From the NCBI GenBank assembly GCA_002929055.1, contig PERY01000008.1, positions 1-64,000 on the forward strand: a stretch of DNA of 64,000 nucleotides, given 5' to 3'. Origin of the DNA: Methylocystis sp. (lineage in GTDB: Bacteria > Pseudomonadota > Alphaproteobacteria > Rhizobiales > Beijerinckiaceae). A model generated the notes under the pieces. That model ran no database searches. It saw only the letters and a list, made by a program, of their open reading frames with translations, and was not told the DNA's origin. Shown piece by piece: positions 55,923 through 63,018 of the stretch (its first letter is position 1; every line of letters starts with the position of its first letter). The position numbers and the translations under genes were made by a program.

Positions 55923-56834
55923 TTATTGACAGCGGCCTAACGGAGCGCCCGCCCGCTTCGCGCCGGTCTGACGCAAGATGAGCTTCTTTGCGAGAAGAGT
56001 GGCCGTCGGCGCATCCGGGGCCGTCGCATCGGCGCCAACCTGAGAGACAAGGTTCGGATGGCGCCTGAAGAGCGGACCCCCGACGATGACGCCGATCTCG
56101 GCGTTGGCGGAACAGTCCCGCACAGTGCGGATCGTACGCGCCAGTTTCTCAAGACCGGATTCCGCGCTCAGCGTGATGCCGATGACGCCGAACCACTGGT
56201 TTGTCACGGCGTCGGATACGCCACTGTCGTCCAGATCATGTCGCAGCGAAACGTCCCAGGAGGCGTTTCGCATGAAGACAGCTACCATGTTGGCGCCAAA
56301 GACATGCTTCTCTCCCGGCAGAGTTAACAGCAACGCGCGTTGCTTATTGTCAGGCTCGGTCGGCTCGTCCACGCCGCCGAAACGGCACAGCAGATTCTGC
56401 AAGCGCGCAACGCCGAGCGTCACCTCGACAAAGTCGCAGTAGTCCTGCTCCCAAAGTTCGCCCAGATGACGTGCGGCTTCAGAGAGAAGGCCGATGAAGA
56501 GAGTTTCGATCGAATGGCCCTTGCTGCGCATCTTGTCGAAAAAAGCCGACGACTCCGCGCCATCCGACTGTATCAACAAGGCGCCGAATTCCTCTATCTC
56601 ACAGCTATCGAACGCTGCGGCCGCATTATGCCCGGATAGCGTATGATGCATCGTCTGAAGGCGCGGCACGATCTTGCCCGCGATGACGGACGCAAGCCGC
56701 GCCTGCCGATCTTCCAGGCTTGCAGTCAGGAGCGCGCCTGAAGAAAGACTGTCGGTAAGGTCCGCTTGACAGTTGGAGCCCTGCGGATTTGCTCGACGCG
56801 AGGGACGGGCGTTGAATTCGCCGCTATCGGTCAT
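55923..56834 (-). CDS. aerR: AerR/PpaA, cobalamin-binding antirepressor of PpsR/CrtJ
   Basis: AerR/PpaA proteins bind B12 and modulate PpsR/CrtJ in response to oxygen and light. The 303-residue protein has a helical N-terminal half (SIETLFIGLLSEAARHLGELWEQD) and a C-terminal B12-binding Rossmann domain (LLTLPGEKHVFGANMVAVFM, IGITLSAESGLEKLARTI and GVIVGGPLF). The ATG at 56834 is preceded by GAGGGAGG. The gene converges with the heme oxygenase gene. Confidence 0.88.
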   Translation of the reverse strand: MTDSGEFNARPSRRANPQGSNCQADLTDSLSSGALLTASLEDRQARLASVIAGKIVPRLQTMHHTLSGHNAAAAFDSCEIEEFGALLIQSDGAESSAFFDKMRSKGHSIETLFIGLLSEAARHLGELWEQDYCDFVEVTLGVARLQNLLCRFGGVDEPTEPDNKQRALLLTLPGEKHVFGANMVAVFMRNASWDVSLRHDLDDSGVSDAVTNQWFGVIGITLSAESGLEKLARTIRTVRDCSANAEIGVIVGGPLFRRHPNLVSQVGADATAPDAPTATLLAKKLILRQTGAKRAGAPLGRCQ

Positions 56835-57221
56835 GCCATGGCCTCCCTCGACGATCTCGCGCAGCGCGACCACTGTCTCTCCGTGACGCGCCCCCCTGGA
56901 ATCCGCCCTTCAGTCGTTCGACCAGACCGGATGGAATCCAAGCGCCGCATCACGAGAGCCGTCCGGTCGCGCGGGCGAGCGATCTCGCCTCATTTTTCTG
57001 TGATAATGAGCGTTTTCCCGATATTCGCGCGCCGTTTTTCGGCTTTGAACCCGGTCTTCGCCGGCTTGAAATCATTGAAACGCACAAAGGCGAAATAGTA
57101 AAGCTCGATTGACGATTGCGGCAGCGCCCCTGCATATTGTGTCATGCAGCAACGACACTGGATAGGGCTGTCAATCGACTTTAGAATCTGACCCCTAACG
57201 TAGCGAGCGGGACTGCCAGAG
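56835..57221. other. 387-base intergenic region between aerR and the membrane hydrolase
   Basis: I see no protein gene here. The half nearest aerR is plain and GC-rich. The other half becomes AT-richer and contains a candidate promoter (TTGACG-N18-CATATT) and a PpsR operator (57140-57157) directed at the downstream hydrolase. Confidence 0.6.
57140..57157 (+). promoter_or_regulatory. PpsR operator upstream of the membrane hydrolase gene
   Basis: TGTCATGCAGCAACGACA is an exact TGT-N12-ACA, 64 bases before the hydrolase start. A possible promoter (TTGACG followed 18 bases later by CATATT) ends just ahead of it, so bound PpsR would block transcription start. The alternative is that it acts on aerR, 300 bases away on the other strand. 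Confidence 0.55.
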
Positions 57222-58739
57222 ATGTTGAACAACCGCTCGATTTTTTTTGCGCTCATCGCTGTCGGCGCTGTGGCGCTTTCTCTGTGGCGATTGTCGCAGA
57301 CGGCCGCCGGTCTTACCGTCGAAGTTGTCACGGTCGGGGCGACGCCCGCCACGGTGATGCGCATGACTCGAGCGGCGCCGGCGCCTGTCGTCGTGATCGC
57401 GCATGGATTTTCTGGTTCTCGGCAATTGATGGCGCCGCTGGCTACGACGCTGGCGCGCAACGGCTATGTCGCAGTCACCTTCGACTTCTCGGGACACGGA
57501 CGCAATCCGACGCCGATGCCGGGAGGCCTCGTCGATCTCGGGAAGAGCACCGAGGCTCTGCTCGCCGATATCGAGAACGTCGTCCGTTATGCGCGCGCTT
57601 TGCCGGGCGGCGACGGGCGGGTGGCGCTTGCGGGCCATTCAATGGCGACGGACCTCGTGGTGCGCGCCGGGATTCGCGATCCGCAAATCGCGGCCGTCGC
57701 CGCTCTGTCTTTCTTCGCACAGGGGGTTGATCCGGAGCGCCCCAAGAACCTGCTGGTCATCGATGGCGCCTATGAATCTCAAAGGCTCATCGACTCGGGC
57801 GCGGGCGTCGTGGCGCAGGCGGCAGGCGGACCGGCGTCGCCGGGCGTCACTTATGGCGATCTCTCGAGAGGGACGGGGCGGCGGCTGGCGCTGGCGCGGG
57901 GCGCGGAACATATCGGCGTTCTCTACGCGAATGACACGATGACGGAGACGCTCGACTGGATGAACGCCGTTTTTGACCGAACCGGGAAAAATTATATCGA
58001 CGCGCGCGGCAAATGGCTGGCGCTGCTTTTCGCCGGGTTGATCGCACTGATGCGCCCGCTCGCGCAACTGCTGCCCCAAGTTGCGTCCGTCCCGCTCGGG
58101 GCCGGACTGTCCTGGCGCCGCCTCGCCCCCGTCGCCGTCGCGCCCGCTCTGCTGACGCCTCTGCTACTGTGGAAAATCCCCACGGATTTCCTCCCCATTC
58201 TGCTCGGCGATTATTTGACGGTTCACCTCGCGCTTTACGGCCTGCTCACTTTCGCGGGCCTTTGGCTCATGCGCGGCGATACAAGCGCCTTTCGGCCGCC
58301 ACACTGGGCGCCTCTGCTGATCGCGGCCGTTTGTGTTGCGGCCTTCTACACGCTGGCGCTCGGCTTGCCGCTCGACGCCTATGTCGTTTCATTTCTGCCG
58401 ACGGACGCGCGCGCGCCGCTGATTCCCGTGATCTTTGTCGGCTGCGCGCTCTATTTTCTTGCCGATGAATGGCTGACGCGGGGGCCGGGCGCGGCGCGTG
58501 GCGGTTACGCCTTCAGCAAGTTCTGCTTTGTCGCCTCGCTCGCCATCGCCGTGGCGCTCAATCCGCGCCGTCTCTTTTTCCTGGTGATCATCATGCTCGT
58601 GATCGTCATTCTGCTGACGGTCTACGGGCTCGTCGGCAAATGGGTCTACGCCCGCACGCGCGATCCGCGCGCCGGCGCGCTCGGCGCGGCCTTCGGCCTC
58701 GCATGGGCGCTCTCCGTCACCTTTCCGATCGTCGATTGA
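57222..58739 (+). CDS. alpha/beta-hydrolase with C-terminal multi-spanning membrane domain, function unknown
   Basis: This 505-residue protein begins with a membrane helix (IFFALIAVGAVALSLW). An alpha/beta-hydrolase domain follows, with VVVIAHGFSGSRQLMAPLA, the nucleophile-elbow region LAGHSMATDLVV (GHSMA) and a possible catalytic histidine in ARGAEHIGVLY. From about residue 260 there are six to eight transmembrane helices. It is flanked by aerR and the bchG-tspO operon and preceded by an exact PpsR operator, so it may act in the photosynthetic membrane, for instance on pigment esters or lipids. That is inference; no reaction can be assigned. Confidence 0.75.
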   Translation: MLNNRSIFFALIAVGAVALSLWRLSQTAAGLTVEVVTVGATPATVMRMTRAAPAPVVVIAHGFSGSRQLMAPLATTLARNGYVAVTFDFSGHGRNPTPMPGGLVDLGKSTEALLADIENVVRYARALPGGDGRVALAGHSMATDLVVRAGIRDPQIAAVAALSFFAQGVDPERPKNLLVIDGAYESQRLIDSGAGVVAQAAGGPASPGVTYGDLSRGTGRRLALARGAEHIGVLYANDTMTETLDWMNAVFDRTGKNYIDARGKWLALLFAGLIALMRPLAQLLPQVASVPLGAGLSWRRLAPVAVAPALLTPLLLWKIPTDFLPILLGDYLTVHLALYGLLTFAGLWLMRGDTSAFRPPHWAPLLIAAVCVAAFYTLALGLPLDAYVVSFLPTDARAPLIPVIFVGCALYFLADEWLTRGPGAARGGYAFSKFCFVASLAIAVALNPRRLFFLVIIMLVIVILLTVYGLVGKWVYARTRDPRAGALGAAFGLAWALSVTFPIVD

Positions 58740-59008
58740 GCGCCCTTCTCCCAGCGTAAGGCGATGTCGGCGATATGCGCCGCAAAGGCCAACGCAAGAC
58801 TGGCCCCGACAGCGACAGGCGCGGCGGCGGCAAGCGCATTGCGCATGGCGACGAGGAGAAACGCGCCCGCGAGAAGCGTGCACAGAAAGGACACGGGAGC
58901 CGGCCCTCGGCCCGTGAGCATGCGCAAGCCAAGGACGCCAGCGGCCTCCAGGACGACAAGCACAAGAATCCAATCGACGAAGCGTGCATGGATGAGAAGG
59001 AAGCTCAT
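58646..59008 (-). CDS. small membrane protein coupled to tspO
   Basis: This 120-residue protein has three transmembrane helices (FVDWILVLVVLEAAGVLGLRM, VSFLCTLLAGAFLLVAM and ALAAAAPVAVGASLALAFAA) and a basic, alanine/proline-rich tail. Its ATG at 59008 overlaps the tspO stop (ATGA), so it is very likely translated as the last gene of bchG-bch2-bchP-tspO. The final 31 codons lie antisense over the 3' end of the convergent hydrolase gene. Its function is unknown. Confidence 0.6.
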   Translation of the reverse strand: MSFLLIHARFVDWILVLVVLEAAGVLGLRMLTGRGPAPVSFLCTLLAGAFLLVAMRNALAAAAPVAVGASLALAFAAHIADIALRWEKGAQSTIGKVTESAHARPKAAPSAPARGSRVRA

Positions 59009-59538
59009 GCGCTTTCCACCCGGCGTTTGGAGTTTGGCCAATAGGTCGCGAAGGGCTTGTTCAACGCGACCATGCGCCAGTTGAGGAAGCCCGCAAAGCT
59101 GACCCAGGCGAGGTAGGGCGCGAGCAATGCGCCTGCGAAGGAGGAGATGGCCCCGACGGCGATGACCAGCGACAGGATCGACAGCCACAGCAGGACGAGT
59201 TCGGCCAGCGCCCAATCAGGCCGGCGCAGCTTGAAGAACAGCGGACTCCAGGCGACATTCAGAACGGCATTGATCGCGAAGAGAATGAAAAGCCGAATGC
59301 GCGCGGCGTCGTCCGGCGCCTGCTCCCATGCGAGCACGCCGCTTGTCGCGGTGAGCAGAAAGATCAGCGTCCAGGCGGGGCCGAAGAGCCAATTGGGCGG
59401 GCGCCAGGGCGGAAAATTCAGGCCCTCGTACCATTCGCCGATTTCCGTCGCGACGCCGCCAAGCACCGCGACAAGGCCGACGATCGCGGTTGCTGCGATG
59501 ACAAGGGTCCAGCGATCGGCGGCGAGAGAGTCCATCAT
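59005..59538 (-). CDS. tspO: TspO/MBR family protein (tryptophan-rich sensory protein)
   Basis: TspO is a five-helix outer- or intracytoplasmic-membrane protein that binds tetrapyrroles and modulates photosynthesis gene expression in Rhodobacter. The 177-residue protein has the conserved LNFPPWRPPNWLFGPAWTLIF, INAVLNVAWSPLFF and LAPYLAWVSFAGFLNW. The start overlaps the bchP stop (ATGA) and the stop overlaps the next small membrane gene, so the three are coupled. Confidence 0.93.
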   Translation of the reverse strand: MMDSLAADRWTLVIAATAIVGLVAVLGGVATEIGEWYEGLNFPPWRPPNWLFGPAWTLIFLLTATSGVLAWEQAPDDAARIRLFILFAINAVLNVAWSPLFFKLRRPDWALAELVLLWLSILSLVIAVGAISSFAGALLAPYLAWVSFAGFLNWRMVALNKPFATYWPNSKRRVESA

Positions 59539-60719
59539 GGCGAAGCCAATCGCAGCAGATGCGCGAGATCCTTGAAGAAGATGCGCACATGCGCCATCGG
59601 ATCGGCGCGCACGAGCTCCTTGTTCATATAGGCCTCCCAGGTGAGACGCTGAACGTCGGGGTCTTTGCACAGGCTGACGAAGGCTTCGCGCAGACGATCG
59701 TTTCGATACCAGACGTACTGCATCATGCCGAGGATGAAGAACACGCGGCCATGCAGTTTCATGAAGCGTTTTCGCGCCGTCGCGAGGGCGCGCGCGTCGC
59801 CGGTGCGCAGGCACTCCTCGGCGGCGTCGGCGGAGAGCCGGCCGCCCAGCATGGCGTAATAGATGCCCTCGCCCGACGCCGGCGCGACCACGCCCGCCGC
59901 GTCGCCCGCAAGGATGACGTCGCGGCCATTGTCCCAGCGCTTGAGGGGCTTCAGCGGAATTGGCGCACCTTCACGGCGTACGGTCGCGGCGGCGCTCAGG
60001 CCCGTGCCGTCTCGCAATTCACGCACCGATGTCTTCAGTGAGAAGCCCTTGTTGGCGCTGCCCGTGCCGACGCTCATCGTATCGCCGTGCGGAAATATCC
60101 AGGCGTAGAAATCGGGCGACAGAAGGCCGCGATAGTGAATCTCGCAACGGTCGGGGTCGTTCGTTTCGGCCGGCGGCGTCTCGATGATTTCGTGATAGGC
60201 GAAGACGAAGCGCGTCTTGTCCGCACCCGGCACCTCCTGCCGTCCGACCTGGGAAAGCGCGCCATCCGCGCCGATAACCAGACGCGCGCGCAGGCTCTGC
60301 GGTTCGCTCTCGCCCTTCCCCTTGTAGTGAACGCACGCGACGCCGTCTTCCCCGCGCGTGATCTTTTCATAGGCGCCGGTGACGCGCGTTGCGCCCGAGG
60401 CGGCGGCGCGGGCGCGCAGCCATTCGTCGAATTCGCAACGATCGACCATGCCGACGAATCCGCCCTTGATCGGCATGTCGACGGCGACGCCCTTGGGCGA
60501 GATCATGCGCGCAGAGGAGACGCGCGCTTTCAACAGATGGTCGGGAATGCCGAAGTCACGAATGAGGCGGGGCGGAATCGCGCCCCCGCAGGGCTTGATG
60601 CGGCCGGCCTTGTCCATGAGCGCGACCTTGCGGCCGCGCCGCGCCAGATCATGCGCAGCCGTGGCGCCCGCGGGGCCGCCGCCGATCACAACCACATCGA
60701 AAATCGCTTCATCCGTCAC
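59535..60719 (-). CDS. bchP: geranylgeranyl diphosphate / geranylgeranyl-bacteriochlorophyll reductase
   Basis: BchP reduces the geranylgeranyl tail of bacteriochlorophyll a to phytyl in three NADPH-dependent steps. The 394-residue flavoprotein has VVVIGGGPAGATAAHDLARRG at the N-terminus, PCGGAIPPRLI, and the second FAD motif VILAGDAAGVVAPASGEGI. It begins with GTG at 60719, with GAGGAGG eight bases upstream. It belongs to the bchG-bch2-bchP-tspO string. Confidence 0.95.
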   Translation of the reverse strand: MTDEAIFDVVVIGGGPAGATAAHDLARRGRKVALMDKAGRIKPCGGAIPPRLIRDFGIPDHLLKARVSSARMISPKGVAVDMPIKGGFVGMVDRCEFDEWLRARAAASGATRVTGAYEKITRGEDGVACVHYKGKGESEPQSLRARLVIGADGALSQVGRQEVPGADKTRFVFAYHEIIETPPAETNDPDRCEIHYRGLLSPDFYAWIFPHGDTMSVGTGSANKGFSLKTSVRELRDGTGLSAAATVRREGAPIPLKPLKRWDNGRDVILAGDAAGVVAPASGEGIYYAMLGGRLSADAAEECLRTGDARALATARKRFMKLHGRVFFILGMMQYVWYRNDRLREAFVSLCKDPDVQRLTWEAYMNKELVRADPMAHVRIFFKDLAHLLRLASP

Positions 60720-60731
60720 GAGAGCGCCTCC

Positions 60732-62069
60732 TCAGGACTGGGCCGGCGCTGCATGCGCCGGCAAGGGCGCGTCTGCGCGCGTGGCTTGATGACCGGCTTG
60801 CGGCGCCGCGATGCGGCTGGCCAGCGCCGCTGATGCAATGAAAATCAACGCTTCCGCGACGAAGACGGCCGCATAGGCCGAGAGCGGCGACGCGACGACA
60901 AGTTTTGCAACGTCGACGAGGAAGGTGGCGACGACGCCGCCAAGTCCAAAGGCGACAGCCTGCGCCGCCCCCCAAAGCCCCATGCGCGTGCCTTCGCGCG
61001 CATGGGCGCCGGTACCGGCGAGGCTCATCATCGATCCGATGGCCGCAACCGCGAAGGCGCCGTTCGACACGCCGAGGGCGAAGACAGCGACGCGCAGGGC
61101 CAGCGCAAGGCCGGCATAGCCGCTTGCAGCCACGGCGACGAGCGATGCAGCGGAGGCGACGCAGCCGCCGACGGTCCACATGCGCAGCGAGCCAAGACGC
61201 GGTCCGCCGATCGCCGTCGCTGCGAAGGCGACGCCAACCATGCCGAGCAAAACGCCGCCATGTTGCAGCCCGGCGAGTTTCGTCGTCGTGCCCGGCGTCA
61301 TGCCGAAAACAACGCCCGCGAAGGGTTCGACAAGAAGCTCCTGCATGCTGTAGGCCAGCATGGAGACGAAGATGAAAATGGTGAACTGGCGGGCCGCCGG
61401 TTCCCGCCAGACTTGTGCGAAAGCGTCTCGAAAGGGCGGCTTCTTCGCTGCGGCGACCAGCGGCGGCGCATCCGACTCGACGCCGATGACGGCGAGCGTG
61501 GCGACCAGAAAGGCGATGCCGCAAACGCAGGCCGTGACGATAATGAGCCGCTGCTGCGTGAAGGGATCGAGGAAATGGCCCGCCAGCGGCGCGCTGATCG
61601 CAAAGCCGAGGATCATCATCACCCACACGGTCGTCGCGGCGGCCGCGCGACGTTCCGGCGCGACCCGCGTCGCGAGCATGGCGAGCACGGACGTTCCCGC
61701 GGCGCCGGCGCCGACTCCGACCAGCAGAAAGGCGAGCGCCGCAAGCGCGACGCCGGCGGCCGGATGGGTTGCAGCGAGCGCGGTCCCAAGCGCCGCGCCG
61801 ACGCCGCCAATCGCAAGCGCCGCAAGCCCGCCAATGATCCAGGGCGTGCGGCGTCCGCCGACATCGGCGCCATAGCCCCACGCCGGACGCAATATCTGGA
61901 TGCCGTAATGAGAGGCGACGAGCAGGCCGGGCACAAGGGCGGGAAGCGCGAGTTCGACCGCCATCACGCGATTGATGGTGGACGTCATCAGCACGACGAT
62001 GGCGCCAAGCGCGGTCTGGACGAGGCCCAGCCTGACAATGCCCGACCAGCCAAGCGGCGCTGCGTTCAT
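60732..62069 (-). CDS. bch2: BCD-family MFS transporter (PucC/LhaA/Orf428-like)
   Basis: This 445-residue protein has about twelve helices and belongs to the bacteriochlorophyll-delivery branch of the major facilitator superfamily. Diagnostic segments are TSTINRVMAVELALPALVPG and LRPAWGYGADVGGRRTPWIIGG. Its position between bchG and bchP corresponds to Orf428 (bch2), a relative of LhaA and PucC, which assist LH complex assembly. The specific job of this branch is not established. GGGAGG precedes the ATG. Confidence 0.88.
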   Translation of the reverse strand: MNAAPLGWSGIVRLGLVQTALGAIVVLMTSTINRVMAVELALPALVPGLLVASHYGIQILRPAWGYGADVGGRRTPWIIGGLAALAIGGVGAALGTALAATHPAAGVALAALAFLLVGVGAGAAGTSVLAMLATRVAPERRAAAATTVWVMMILGFAISAPLAGHFLDPFTQQRLIIVTACVCGIAFLVATLAVIGVESDAPPLVAAAKKPPFRDAFAQVWREPAARQFTIFIFVSMLAYSMQELLVEPFAGVVFGMTPGTTTKLAGLQHGGVLLGMVGVAFAATAIGGPRLGSLRMWTVGGCVASAASLVAVAASGYAGLALALRVAVFALGVSNGAFAVAAIGSMMSLAGTGAHAREGTRMGLWGAAQAVAFGLGGVVATFLVDVAKLVVASPLSAYAAVFVAEALIFIASAALASRIAAPQAGHQATRADAPLPAHAAPAQS

Positions 62070-62079
62070 TTATGCCTCC

Positions 62080-62946
62080 CTATCCACGCATCGCGAATGC
62101 GCTGACCAGCATGCCGAGAACGTAAAGCGTGGTGCCGGTCGCGTTGTAGAATGGAGCCTGCTCGCGCGGATGAGCGAGAAGCCTGCGCATCAGCGCGAAT
62201 TGTCCTGCGAGCAACAGCGCCACGACGGCCGCATGATAGGTATGGCCCCATGAAGCCAGCAGCGCGATCACGACAAACTGGGGCGCCGCCATGACGCCGC
62301 AGGCGAAGCGCGCCGCCGCGTCGACGCCAAGCTGCACAGGCAATGACGCGACGCCCATGCGGCTGTCGCCCTCCACAGATTTGAAGTCGTTGAGCGTCAT
62401 GATGCCATGCGCGCCGCAGCTATAGAGCAGCGCGAGCGCGATGATGCGCCGGTCCGGAAGCGAAGCGGCCATGACCGCGGCCCCGGTGAACCAGGGGAGA
62501 CCCTCATAGCAGATCGCGACGGCCGAGTTTCCCCACCAGCCGTTCTGCTTGAGCCGCAGCGGCGGGGCGCTGTAGACCCATGCGAGAAGCAGGCCGAGCA
62601 CAGCGGCGGCGAAGACCCACAGGCCGAGCGCAGCCGCGACGGCCAGCGACAGCGCGGTCCAGACGCAGGCGATGTAAAAGCCCCAGTTGCCGGGAATGCG
62701 CCCTGAAGGAATGGGCCGCCTGGGCTCGTTGATGGCGTCGACATGGCGATCATACCAGTCGTTGACGGCCTGGCTGGTCGCGCAGACCAGCGGGCCGGCG
62801 AGAACGACGCCGGCGAGCGCGAAGGACCAGCGCGAGAGCGGCGAGACGCCCGAGGAAACGATGCCACAGGCGAAGGCCCACATCGGCGCGAACCAGGTGA
62901 TGGGCTTGAGAAGCTCTAGAACCGCGGTGGGCTTCGGCGTCTGCAT
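62080..62946 (-). CDS. bchG: bacteriochlorophyll synthase (chlorophyll a synthase family)
   Basis: BchG esterifies bacteriochlorophyllide a with geranylgeranyl diphosphate in the membrane. The 288-residue UbiA-family prenyltransferase has the first Asp-rich site NDWYDRHVDAINEPRRPIPSG and the second in MTLNDFKSVEGDSRMG, with eight or nine helices. The start at 62946 has no ribosome-binding site and lies six bases after a -10 box, suggesting a leaderless message. PpsR-type sites lie upstream. Confidence 0.94.
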   Translation of the reverse strand: MQTPKPTAVLELLKPITWFAPMWAFACGIVSSGVSPLSRWSFALAGVVLAGPLVCATSQAVNDWYDRHVDAINEPRRPIPSGRIPGNWGFYIACVWTALSLAVAAALGLWVFAAAVLGLLLAWVYSAPPLRLKQNGWWGNSAVAICYEGLPWFTGAAVMAASLPDRRIIALALLYSCGAHGIMTLNDFKSVEGDSRMGVASLPVQLGVDAAARFACGVMAAPQFVVIALLASWGHTYHAAVVALLLAGQFALMRRLLAHPREQAPFYNATGTTLYVLGMLVSAFAMRG

Positions 62947-62952
62947 GCAAGG

Positions 62953-62981
62953 ACGCTACGCTCGACGAAGATGACTGTCAA
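62953..62981 (-). promoter_or_regulatory. bchG promoter (-35/-10)
   Basis: On the minus strand, a perfect -35 TTGACA (62981 to 62976) and a -10-like TAGCGT (62958 to 62953) are 17 bases apart. The -10 ends six bases before the bchG ATG, so the transcript would start at the start codon. The -35 lies inside the adjacent PpsR site. Confidence 0.55.
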
Positions 62982-62993
62982 TTTATTCTTACA
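62976..62993 (-). promoter_or_regulatory. PpsR operator at bchG, proximal
   Basis: TGTCAATTTATTCTTACA (plus strand) is an exact TGT-N12-ACA and overlaps the bchG -35 box. Confidence 0.65.
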
Positions 62994-62996
62994 GTC

Positions 62997-63014
62997 TGTC
63001 CGCAATAGTTGACG
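62997..63014 (-). promoter_or_regulatory. PpsR-type site at bchG, distal
   Basis: TGTCCGCAATAGTTGACG (plus strand) is TGT-N12-ACG, three bases after the proximal site and five bases before the stop codon of the second ppsR gene. The close spacing would put the two sites about two helical turns apart, centre to centre. Confidence 0.5.
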
Positions 63015-63018
63015 CAGA

